Assembly (NCBI GenBank): GCA_016193545.1
Contig: JACPSA010000124.1
Span: 1-12,736 of the forward strand
Source of the DNA: Chloroflexota bacterium
GTDB lineage: Bacteria; Chloroflexota; Dehalococcoidia; Dehalococcoidales; UBA2162
DNA length: 12,736 nucleotides
Reading direction: 5' to 3'
Shown piece after piece: positions 7,102-12,736 of the stretch; position 1 is the first letter of the stretch; each line of letters opens with the position of its first letter. Below the pieces are notes generated by a model that searched no databases, was not told where the DNA came from, and saw only the letters and a program-made list of their open reading frames with translations. Made by a program: the position numbers and the translations under genes.

Positions 7102-7431
7102 TTAGGCTTTTTTTTCTTTATTGTTAGCGTGGCTACCGAAGGATTTTAGCTTCTGGGTAAGTTCCTCAAAAGTCTCATCTTCCGGTTGTTTGCCCAGTTC
7201 CAGTCCGTAACTGATGAAGAACTCTAGGAAATTTCGTAGAAGCTCCCTGGTTCCTTGCTGGAAGTCGTCGAATTCTTCCTTGGTGATATATTCTGGCTTT
7301 ACGGAGTCTTCTTCCTTCAAGGAGTTGTTAATAAGAAAGTTGATAAAATCCGAACGGCTCATGTCACCACGGTTCTCTTCTATCTTTCTTATTACCTCGG
7401 CGTCCACTATCAGTATTCTTTTGTCGGACAT
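7102..7431 (-). CDS. Small ribbon-helix-helix-like protein, function unknown
   Basis: This protein has 109 residues. The N-terminal 38 (strand KRILIVDAE at 4-12, helix VIRKIEENRGD, then MSRSDFINFLINNSL at 24-38) resemble a ribbon-helix-helix DNA-binding unit of the CopG/Arc kind, where the M/L-S-R-S-[DE]-F segment starts the second helix. The rest (about 48-97) is acidic and predicted helical, ending in a lysine-rich tail; I do not recognise it. The start at 7431 is strongly supported by GGGAGGG 4 nt upstream. It lies 107 bp downstream of the winged-helix gene on the same strand and may be co-transcribed with it. It could be a DNA-binding regulator of its own cluster; no toxin partner is visible beside it, so an antitoxin role is not supported. 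Confidence 0.65.
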   Translation of the reverse strand: MSDKRILIVDAEVIRKIEENRGDMSRSDFINFLINNSLKEEDSVKPEYITKEEFDDFQQGTRELLRNFLEFFISYGLELGKQPEDETFEELTQKLKSFGSHANNKEKKA

Positions 7432-7538
7432 TGAGCCCTCCCTTTCCTAATATGTTACAAATAAAGGGCAGCCTGAAGAAACTTTCCCTAAGGTTACCCT
7501 TTACGAATTGGTCATCTTGTGAAAAACGTTCTCAATTA

Positions 7539-7811
7539 TTATCTATTATCCCAACCGAGCATTTCCGTTACGTTTTCGATGCTTTTTAGTAGTTTCAGAC
7601 CGCTGTCAGTTATCTGATAGGTTACTGACGGGTTACCTATCTTCATTTTAGTGATGAAGCCTTGACTCATCAGAAAGCCGAGATACTTCTGTATTTGGCT
7701 GTAGCTCATGTTGGTGCTGTACATAATCTCGGTCTTACCGGCACCATTTTCCCCCACCTTCAGCATGTCGGCGATTATCTCGAAGTTGGACCTTCTGTTA
7801 TTTAGCTTCAT
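7539..7811 (-). CDS. Winged-helix transcriptional regulator (HTH_45-like)
   Basis: This 90-residue protein consists almost wholly of one winged-helix domain: RRSNFEIIADMLKVG (6-20, helix 1), GAGKTEIMYSTNMSYSQIQKYLGFLMSQGFI (23-53, helix-turn-helix and recognition helix), a wing near KMKIGNPSVTYQIT (55-68), and a closing helix DSGLKLLKSIENVTEML. This is the pattern of the small HTH_45-type regulators common in archaea and some deep-branching bacteria. The frame stays open upstream to an ATG at 7985. However, a near-consensus promoter lies inside that extension, the extension has no protein-like features, and AGGGG sits just upstream of 7811; I therefore start the gene at 7811. It diverges from the pilus operon and is a candidate regulator of it, of itself, or of the downstream genes. 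Confidence 0.82.
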   Translation of the reverse strand: MKLNNRRSNFEIIADMLKVGENGAGKTEIMYSTNMSYSQIQKYLGFLMSQGFITKMKIGNPSVTYQITDSGLKLLKSIENVTEMLGWDNR

Positions 7812-7961
7812 CCCGTCATCCCCTGCCTTTTGAGGCTGAAGTAGTACTTTAAGCCCTAAACGCTTCGGGTACTCTCTCAATCCCCGGATAACTCTATTAG
7901 CTGATTGAGCCTTTAGGCTCAGATAACTGCACCCTTTTAGCGAGAAATTTATCCTTTTGGA
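7812..7961 (-). promoter_or_regulatory. Structured 5' leader of the winged-helix gene
   Basis: From the predicted start near 7961 to the ATG at 7811 the transcript would carry about 150 nt of untranslated RNA. It contains a 7-bp hairpin, TGAGCCT/AGGCTCA (7921-7915 with 7912-7906, 2-nt spacer). It also has CGGG/CCCG pairing across 7865-7886 and a GCCT-CAAA-AGGC hairpin (7836-7825) directly before the AGGGG ribosome-binding site. The last could control access to the site. I do not recognise a known riboswitch class. Confidence 0.45.
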
Positions 7962-7967
7962 CTTATG

Positions 7968-7996
7968 ATAATAACCCCTCTTCATGTTTTTGTCAA
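7968..7996 (-). promoter_or_regulatory. Near-consensus sigma-70 promoter for the winged-helix gene
   Basis: On the minus strand TTGACA (7996-7991, a perfect -35) is followed after 17 bp by TATTAT (7973-7968). Start of transcription is expected near 7961. Because the promoter overlaps the upstream in-frame extension of the winged-helix frame (7812-7985), it decides against the 7985 start. Confidence 0.78.
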
Positions 7997-8055
7997 GGGG
8001 TAGATAGAAATTTAATATGTGGTCTCAGGAATTATCGGCGGGTTTTGGTGACTAA

Positions 8056-8084
8056 TTGACAAATTTTATGTGAAACTGTATCCT
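8056..8084 (+). promoter_or_regulatory. Near-consensus sigma-70 promoter for the pilus operon
   Basis: TTGACA (8056-8061, a perfect -35) is followed after 17 bp by TATCCT (8079-8084), giving an expected start near 8091. This leaves about 258 nt before the first large gene at 8349. Its -35 box is 59 bp from that of the divergent winged-helix promoter, so one bound regulator could affect both. Confidence 0.75.
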
Positions 8085-8141
8085 GAAATTGTATTTAATT
8101 ACGCACGATTTTTCTGAGGGGATAAGGGTATAGATATAGAT

Positions 8142-8240
8142 ATGCGGGGGTGTCTGAGAAGTAAAGGCTCACCCGAGTGGACTACTGCCGGAGGGAATCT
8201 AACCCGGTTAGAATCACTCTTTTGCAGGATTGTCAGATGA
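8142..8240 (+). CDS. Possible 32-residue leader ORF, unrecognised
   Basis: An ATG at 8142 opens a frame that begins MRGCLRSKGSPEW and ends at TGA 8238-8240. The ribosome-binding site is poor: AGGG lies more than 12 nt upstream. It occupies the same bases as the main proposed RNA stems, and its stop overlaps the start of a second tiny ORF (ATGA). It may be a leader peptide, a remnant, or chance; the composition gives no protein family. Confidence 0.15.
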   Translation: MRGCLRSKGSPEWTTAGGNLTRLESLFCRIVR

Positions 8241-8302
8241 AGGAATTGGCGGTAGAATTAATTGGGGTAGTTTGTCTAACGGCATCTGCCGCTGGTAGAT
8301 AA
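8237..8302 (+). CDS. Possible 21-residue hydrophobic leader peptide
   Basis: ATG at 8237 overlaps the TGA of the preceding tiny ORF (ATGA) and has AGGA 7 nt upstream, a reasonable Shine-Dalgarno. The peptide MKELAVELIGVVCLTASAAG is hydrophobic, ends at TAA 8300-8302, and stops inside the competing hairpin at 8284-8300. Translation through this region would change which hairpin forms, as in attenuation by a leader peptide. This is speculative, and the frame is short enough to arise by chance. Confidence 0.2.
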   Translation: MKELAVELIGVVCLTASAAGR

Positions 8303-8348
8303 TAGTTGGATTCAAAGAAAGGTTAATCAAAAAGATGGTGTAATTCCG

Positions 8349-9446
8349 ATGTTAAAATGGTTTGGTCGACGGCTTAAGAAGAGTAAACAGGGGCAGAGAC
8401 AGGCGCGAGAAAAGGGTTCAAAGACTGATTCGGTGATGCTGGGTAATATTCTGCAACCGGCCTCTGCCGAGTCACTGCGCTCGCTGCTTAAGGTGGCGAT
8501 AGCTGATGCCGAACAGATAGTGGCTAGCATTAAGGTGAGAGCACAAGCAGAAGCCGAAGCGGAGTCTGCCAGGATTATTGCCCAGGCCAAGCTGGAGGTA
8601 CAGGAGATAAAAGAGAAGGCAGAAATAGCTGCCCGAAAGCAAGCTGAGGATATCCTATCCTCAGCCAATAAGCAGGCTGATATTAGTGAGATAGAAACGA
8701 AACGGAAGGCTCTACAGAACTTGATAAAAGCCAGTGAGACGTTACCGGGCACTTCTCAGGTAGCCGAATCCTTTACTGAAATAACGTCTCCTGTTGAGGC
8801 TGAAACAAACTCGGATAAAGCTAACCGGAAGGTCAAGGAAAAGTTCAGAGGACTCGTTCATTTACTAGGTAAGGCTTCTGTAGACAAGGTAGTGAAACCA
8901 GTTCAGCTACAAGGTAAGGCTTCTGTAGACAAGGTAGCGAAACCAGTTCAGCTACAAGACAAGGCTTCTGTAGACAAGGTAGTGAAACCAGTTCAGCTAC
9001 AAGATAAGGTCTCTGCGGAGGAAGTGAAAAAATCTGTTCAGCCTCATGAGGAGGTCCCGGTTGCGCGGGTTCAGGAAAAGACTGACGCAAAGGGGGATGT
9101 CCCGGTCCTGTCAGCGGTAGATAGCCAGGCTCTTTATTCTGGAGAGGTAGAGCTAACTATTGCCTCGTCGGCAGAGCTGAGCCTGGTATCCAGGGTATAT
9201 AATTACTTGCAATCGGTACCTGAGCTCAGGATTCTTTATACCAGAGGCTCATGGGACCAGGGTACGACGATAACAGTTGTCCTGGAGCAGCCGATGCATT
9301 TAATCGATGTTCTGTTAAAGACACCCGGTGTCGCTGTAATTCCGGAACTATTGGTACAGGATGCTAGAGCGGCCGGGAAATCAGGCCCGCTGCCGAGGAG
9401 CGAAGGGAATATAAAGAGAATGAAACTGGTCCTGCGAGAGGCGTAG
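8349..9446 (+). CDS. Coiled-coil protein with 15-residue repeats, first gene of the pilus operon, unknown function
   Basis: This protein has 365 residues and no signal peptide. A basic amphipathic start (MLKWFGRRLKKSK) could touch the membrane. Residues about 40-125 are Ala/Glu/Lys-rich and form a strong coiled coil resembling ATP-synthase b-type or DivIVA-type stalks. Residues 174-233 hold four 15-residue repeats (pattern KASVDKVVKPVQLQ). A compact C-terminal domain at about 260-340 (SGEVELTIASSAELSLVSRV, then RILYTRGSWDQGTTITVVLE and LLKTPGV) shows alternating strand and helix signals. Immediate linkage to pilB, pilC and a prepilin suggests a structural or regulatory part of the pilus/secretion machine, perhaps analogous to PilN/PilO-like stalk proteins, but no homology to those is visible. 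The start has no good Shine-Dalgarno and follows the long leader. Confidence 0.75.
   Translation: MLKWFGRRLKKSKQGQRQAREKGSKTDSVMLGNILQPASAESLRSLLKVAIADAEQIVASIKVRAQAEAEAESARIIAQAKLEVQEIKEKAEIAARKQAEDILSSANKQADISEIETKRKALQNLIKASETLPGTSQVAESFTEITSPVEAETNSDKANRKVKEKFRGLVHLLGKASVDKVVKPVQLQGKASVDKVAKPVQLQDKASVDKVVKPVQLQDKVSAEEVKKSVQPHEEVPVARVQEKTDAKGDVPVLSAVDSQALYSGEVELTIASSAELSLVSRVYNYLQSVPELRILYTRGSWDQGTTITVVLEQPMHLIDVLLKTPGVAVIPELLVQDARAAGKSGPLPRSEGNIKRMKLVLREA
8868..9047 (+). repeat. Tandem 45-bp in-frame repeats, three near-identical copies plus one decayed
   Basis: Units at 8868-8912, 8913-8957 and 8958-9002 are almost identical (GGTAAGGCTTCTGTAGACAA and onward), with few substitutions (GGT/GAC at the first codon, GTG/GCG within). 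A fourth, diverged unit spans 9003-9047. Each encodes 15 residues, for example GKASVDKVVKPVQLQ. Near-identity at the DNA level implies recent expansion, and copy number may vary between strains. Confidence 0.92.
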
Positions 9447-9524
9447 TACGTTAATATCGGGTAATTGCGGGGAGTCTTGCTAAGTCAGAAGTAAGATTGG
9501 ATTCAGACTGCTTGGAGGCGGAAA

Positions 9525-11231
9525 ATGGAGACGGCTAAAGGAGCTTTGCCCAAGGATTTAAGTGAGATACTGCTTGAGGCAAAGATGATTACTGAGGAAA
9601 GATTACGCCATGTCAAAGAGCTACAAGCCAAGGACGGCGGTAAGATTGAGCATATCCTGTTGCAAGAACGGTTGATTACCCCGCAGCAGCTGGCGTTCTT
9701 TACCAGCTTACAATTGCGAGTACCTTTTGTTAACCTGAAGAGAGAGGGAGTTAGACCCAATGCCGTAGCCTTAGTTCCTGAACCGGTAGCCAGGAAATAT
9801 AGTGTTATTCCAATCGATGTGACCGATAGTACGCTAATATTGGCTATGGAAGACCCCAGGGATATTGAGGCTATTGAAGAGCTGGCCGCCCTGACCAGAA
9901 AAAGGATAGAGCCAGTGCTCAGTACGTCTCAGGATATTCAGGAGATGATTGACCTGAACTACCGGGTTGGTGGTGAGATTGAAGAACAGCTCAGCCAGAT
10001 TCCTACGCGCTATCGGGGCCCGCAGGTGAGAGCCACGGAGGCGCGGGTCTCGGCCGAAGCTATCGCTCAAGCTCCTGTCGTCCGTGCCATTGACCTTCTT
10101 ATCAAGCAGGCGGTGAGAGACCGGGCTTCTGATATCCATGTTGAGCCTCAGGAAGACAGGCTGCGTGTTCGCTATCGTATCGATGGTATTTTGCAGGAGG
10201 TGATGTCTTTACCATTGAGTGTCCATCCTCCGTTACTTTCCCGGGTGAAGATAATGGCCGGTTTGAATATTGCCGAGCGCCGTCGTCCTCAGGATGGTCA
10301 AATTACCTTTGATATGGGTGATAAAGAAGTGGACCTGCGGGTGGCGACCACCAATACCGTATATGGAGAAATGGTGGTGATGCGGATTCTGGACAAGAGC
10401 TTTGCCTTTCTACCCCTGGCTGAGATTGGCTTTCTGCCTTCGGTTTTGGCAAGGTACTTACTGATGGTGAAGAGTCCTTTTGGCATGATATTAATCAGTG
10501 GCCCGACTGGTTCGGGTAAAACCACTACCCAGTATGCTACCGTTAACCAGCTTGATGCTGTGGGACGCAATATCATCACCATCGAAGACCCGGTAGAGTA
10601 CCGTTTCAATAACATCAATCAGATGCAGGTTAACCCGGCTGGCGGGTTGACCTTTGCTACTGGCTTGAGAGCCACCATGAGGCTTGACCCTAATATTATA
10701 TTGGTCGGCGAGATACGGGATGCCGAGACAGCTCAGATAGCCACTCAGGCGTCTCTCACCGGTCATCTGGTACTCTCCTCGGTTCATGCCAATGATACGG
10801 TGAGTGTCATCTTCCGTATGATAGACCTGGGTGTGGAACCATTCCTGCTTACTTCAGCGCTGATTGGTATCACTGCCCAGCGTATGGTGCGCCGCGTTTG
10901 TCCTTATTGTTCCCGGCTCGCTGCAGTTGACCATGAAGAGCAAGTGTCTTACGAGGAGGAGATGAAAGAGAAACGGTCGGAATTTCTGATTGGCGCCGGT
11001 TGTAATTTCTGCGCCAATACCGGCTATCTGGGACGGACCGGAATCTTTGAGGTGTTGATTATGAGTGAGGCAATCAGAAGGTTGGTTCTGAAAGGTGGCA
11101 GTTCGGATGAAATCCGTGCTCAGGCGACTAAGGAAGGTACGGTCTCCTTATGGCATGATGGCATGCTGAAGGTAAAAGAGGGTATTACTACCCCCCATGA
11201 GGTGATACGCAACGTTTTCTCTATTGGCTAA
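9525..11231 (+). CDS. pilB: Type IV pilus / type II secretion assembly ATPase (PilB/GspE)
   Basis: This cytoplasmic hexameric ATPase powers extension of a pilus or pseudopilus. Its 568 residues are normal for the family. An N-terminal T2SSE_N/MshEN-like region (about 10-150) precedes the motor. The motor carries ASDIHVEP (201-208), Walker A GPTGSGKTTT (326-335), Asp box IEDPVE (353-358), Walker B IILVGEIRDAET (391-402), His box TGHLVLSSVHAND (412-424), and the zinc tetracysteine CPYC (459-462) with CNFC (493-496). The MshEN-type motifs read DLSEILLEAKMITEERL and IEHILLQERLITPQQL, lacking the RLG/LG residues usually needed for c-di-GMP. GGAGG lies 6 nt before the ATG. PilB-type rather than PilT-type is indicated by the long N-terminus and zinc motif; pilus versus secretion use cannot be settled here. 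Confidence 0.94.
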   Translation: METAKGALPKDLSEILLEAKMITEERLRHVKELQAKDGGKIEHILLQERLITPQQLAFFTSLQLRVPFVNLKREGVRPNAVALVPEPVARKYSVIPIDVTDSTLILAMEDPRDIEAIEELAALTRKRIEPVLSTSQDIQEMIDLNYRVGGEIEEQLSQIPTRYRGPQVRATEARVSAEAIAQAPVVRAIDLLIKQAVRDRASDIHVEPQEDRLRVRYRIDGILQEVMSLPLSVHPPLLSRVKIMAGLNIAERRRPQDGQITFDMGDKEVDLRVATTNTVYGEMVVMRILDKSFAFLPLAEIGFLPSVLARYLLMVKSPFGMILISGPTGSGKTTTQYATVNQLDAVGRNIITIEDPVEYRFNNINQMQVNPAGGLTFATGLRATMRLDPNIILVGEIRDAETAQIATQASLTGHLVLSSVHANDTVSVIFRMIDLGVEPFLLTSALIGITAQRMVRRVCPYCSRLAAVDHEEQVSYEEEMKEKRSEFLIGAGCNFCANTGYLGRTGIFEVLIMSEAIRRLVLKGGSSDEIRAQATKEGTVSLWHDGMLKVKEGITTPHEVIRNVFSIG

Positions 11232-11237
11232 GGAGAC

Positions 11238-12494
11238 ATGATGGCAAGGACTCTGGAAGCTCCGTCAAAGGCAAAGAAGCCGATAGCGTACCGCTATGAA
11301 GCAGCCACCCCCCAGGGGAAAATGGTAAAAGGTACCATTAAAGCCACCGGGGAGATTGAGGCTGAACGTTTGCTGATTGAACGGGGCTATCACCCCATTA
11401 ACGTGGAGGTTATCCCCTCCATGTTCAGCCTCGAAGAAGCCTTACCTTCCCTCTTCAAAGTCAAACCCCGTGATGTGATTATCTTTTCCCGACAACTGGC
11501 GACACTGCTCAAATCAGGTATCTCGCTGCTGCCGGCTCTACAGATTTTGCAGGGGCAGGTAACCACCAGTCGGGCATTCCAGAAGATTCTGAAATCTATT
11601 GTTAATGACCTTAGTTCTGGTGGTTCATTTACCCAATCTATTGCCAAACATCCGACGACCTTTGATGAAATCTACACTCGCACGATTACTGTCGGCGAGC
11701 GTACCGGGAATATGGAGATGGTTTTGAATCGGATGGCTGACTATATGGAGAAACAGGGTGCTATAGCTAAAAAGATAGGGGGGGCATTAACCTATCCCAT
11801 GATGGTGCTGGGTGTGGGCTTGGTAGTGGCTGTTATTCTGATGACAGCGGTCATGCCCAAGTTGCTGGGTATGTTCACTTCTCTGGGGGTAGCGCTGCCT
11901 TTGCCGACCCGGATTCTAATCAGCACTACCAATATTCTCACCGGCTATCCGCTTTATTTTCTCATCGGCGGGTCGGTATTAGTCGCCGTGGTGCTCTGGC
12001 TGGTTAAGCAGCCTACCGGCCGGCGGTTGCTCGACCGGGCACGGCTGACGGCTCCGGTAATTGGTATTCCCCTTCTGCTGGGGGAACTGGCTCGTTTTAG
12101 CCGGACTATGTCCATGCTGATTAGTGCCGGGCTGAGTTTGCAGGAAATAATGGAGTTGTTACCCCAATCCAGCAACAATAGGGTCATCCGTGAAGCCTTA
12201 AGTCAAGTTGCCGGGGGATTGCTCCTGGGGGAGGGTTTGTCCGAGCCGATGTCCCGTGTCAGTATCTTCCCGCCCCTTCTGGTCCAGATGGTAGCGGTGG
12301 GTGAGGAGAGCAATACCCTGGAATTCACTCTGGGGGTTGTCGCTGATTTCTATGAGGTTACCGCCGAGGAAAAAACGACGGCTATGGTGTCGATGGTTGC
12401 TCCCCTCAGCACCATCTTCATTGCTTTTTTCGTTGGTTTGATTGCCATATCGGTACTGATGCCAATGTACTCCATTACCGGAGCCTTTGGCTAG
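11238..12494 (+). CDS. pilC: Inner-membrane platform protein PilC/GspF
   Basis: This polytopic protein anchors the assembly ATPase and pilin in the inner membrane. The 418 residues contain a short N-terminal region (YEAATPQGKMVKGTI) and two T2SSF domains. The first begins FSRQLATLLKSGISLLPALQIL (83-104) and the second begins LARFSRTMSMLISAGLSLQEIM (284-305), with GERTGNM (153-159) and GEESNTL (355-361) at the conserved ends. Membrane segments are at about 187-209, 239-256 and 390-412. It starts 6 bp after pilB. GGAG of GGAGAC sits very close to the first ATG (11238), so the second ATG at 11241 has better spacing and may be the true start. It is tightly coupled with pilB and the following prepilin gene. 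Confidence 0.94.
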   Translation: MMARTLEAPSKAKKPIAYRYEAATPQGKMVKGTIKATGEIEAERLLIERGYHPINVEVIPSMFSLEEALPSLFKVKPRDVIIFSRQLATLLKSGISLLPALQILQGQVTTSRAFQKILKSIVNDLSSGGSFTQSIAKHPTTFDEIYTRTITVGERTGNMEMVLNRMADYMEKQGAIAKKIGGALTYPMMVLGVGLVVAVILMTAVMPKLLGMFTSLGVALPLPTRILISTTNILTGYPLYFLIGGSVLVAVVLWLVKQPTGRRLLDRARLTAPVIGIPLLLGELARFSRTMSMLISAGLSLQEIMELLPQSSNNRVIREALSQVAGGLLLGEGLSEPMSRVSIFPPLLVQMVAVGEESNTLEFTLGVVADFYEVTAEEKTTAMVSMVAPLSTIFIAFFVGLIAISVLMPMYSITGAFG

Positions 12495-12505
12495 TGAGGT
12501 TAGGT

Positions 12506-12736
12506 ATGAGCTGCCTGGGGAAAGGAAAATCCCGGCGCTTCTGGTGGCAACGGGGGTTGACCCTCATTGAGATGGTAGTTGCCCTGGGCATTCTGGCAGC
12601 TATCGGTACCGGCTTGCTGGTGGCTTTCAACACCAATGCCAGAGCCGCCCGCACCCTTGATGAGCAGACGGTGGCAGTTAACCTGATTAGTGCCTATTTT
12701 GAGGTCATCAGGCACACTGACTATGCTCCTACCTAC
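12506..12736 (+). CDS. Type IV prepilin-like protein, N-terminal part (runs off the right edge)
   Basis: The 77 visible codons give a 17-residue basic leader ending RRFWWQRG, then LTLIEMVVALGILAAIG, the hallmark prepilin helix with cleavage expected after Gly17 and Glu at mature position 5. The mature first residue is Leu rather than the commoner Phe or Met. The helix continues into LLVAFNTNARAARTLDEQTVAVNLISAYFEVIR, which is more like a minor pilin or PilV/GspI-type pseudopilin than a major pilin. GAGG at 12496-12499, 6 nt before the ATG, supports this start; an in-frame GTG at 12494 overlapping the pilC stop is a less likely alternative. It belongs to the pilB-pilC operon. Confidence 0.88.
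   Translation, partial: MSCLGKGKSRRFWWQRGLTLIEMVVALGILAAIGTGLLVAFNTNARAARTLDEQTVAVNLISAYFEVIRHTDYAPTY

Larger units (their letters stand above)
8091..8348 (+). promoter_or_regulatory. Long structured 5' leader of the pilus operon (candidate cis-regulatory RNA)
   Basis: The intergenic stretch 7986-8348 holds two divergent promoters and this leader. Pairings I can trace: GTCTGA (8152-8157, counting its wobble end) with TCAGAT (8233-8238); GAGTGG (8175-8180) with TCACTC (8214-8219); TCTAACC (8198-8204) with GGTTAGA (8206-8212), stacked almost directly on the previous stem; and GGGTG (8148-8152) with CACCC (8170-8174), which would form a pseudoknot or an alternative fold. Further on, ATCTGCC (8284-8290) pairs with GGTAGAT (8294-8300) but competes with GCGGTAG (8249-8255) pairing to CTGCCGC (8286-8292). 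Such mutually exclusive folds are typical of switches. No known riboswitch consensus was recognised; two tiny ORFs overlap the region. Confidence 0.4.

Noticed and set aside
7102..7431. Antitoxin of a toxin-antitoxin pair.
   Set aside because: There is a ribbon-helix-helix-like N-terminus, but no adjacent small toxin-like gene on either side.
7462..7504. AAAGGG/CCCTTT inverted repeat downstream of the winged-helix gene as a terminator.
   Set aside because: The stem is only 6 bp with a loop of about 30 nt and no convincing T-run, so termination there is not supported.
8148..8240. Possible c-di-GMP (GEMM) riboswitch because of the AAAGGC...GCC framing and the pilus operon downstream.
   Set aside because: The conserved GEMM segments (GGCAAACC, GGACGCAAAGCC) and tetraloop-receptor layout are not present; only a loose GGC...GCC similarity remains.
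8868..9047. Direct repeats considered as a CRISPR array.
   Set aside because: The copies are contiguous, without spacers, in frame, and inside a coding sequence.
8845..9090. Antisense open frame with a repeated leucine/proline-rich peptide.
   Set aside because: It is the mirror of the 45-bp repeats in the sense gene; it has no supporting start signals and overlaps a well-supported gene.

Overview
The window looks like chromosomal DNA of a bacterium, most likely a Dehalococcoidia-type Chloroflexota. This placement is an inference from the arginine gene order, a bacterial GH3-type acyl-adenylating enzyme, an archaeal-style winged-helix regulator, and a GspE/PilB-PilC-prepilin cluster. No rRNA, phylogenetic marker or database search was available. 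Base composition is moderate, with no obvious compositional break. I see no tRNA, rRNA, IS element, CRISPR or phage gene.

Left third (1-3885, all on the minus strand): an arginine biosynthesis operon read right to left, argJ > argB > small DUF202 membrane protein > argD > argG (5' part only). ArgJ makes N-acetylglutamate, ArgB phosphorylates it, ArgD transaminates the semialdehyde and ArgG makes argininosuccinate. argB is broken: its two halves lie in different frames, and the segment that should carry the NINAD-type catalytic motif is absent. This suggests an internal deletion of about 75-85 nt, or an assembly error. The argD-argG gap holds a cluster of strong GC-rich palindromes.

Centre (3886-7811): argJ diverges from a fumarylacetoacetate-hydrolase family gene (plus strand). 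The two divergent promoters each place transcription start at or within a few bases of the ATG, so both transcripts look leaderless or nearly so. The FAH gene converges on a leftward two-gene unit (ICMT/PEMT-like membrane methyltransferase, then GH3 family enzyme). A perfect 10-bp hairpin between them probably serves as the leftward terminator. Upstream of that unit, on the same strand, are two small regulators: a ribbon-helix-helix-like protein and an HTH_45-like winged-helix protein.

Right third (7812-12736): the winged-helix gene and a rightward pilus/secretion operon diverge from a shared region with two near-consensus sigma-70 promoters (TTGACA-17-TATTAT leftward, TTGACA-17-TATCCT rightward). 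Each drives a long, hairpin-rich 5' leader, about 150 nt leftward and about 258 nt rightward. The rightward leader also holds two tiny overlapping ORFs. The operon then encodes a coiled-coil protein with 45-bp in-frame repeats, a PilB/GspE assembly ATPase, a PilC/GspF platform protein and a prepilin cut off by the window edge. The most interesting part is the 7812-8348 region: two divergent structured leaders controlling a regulator and a pilus operon.
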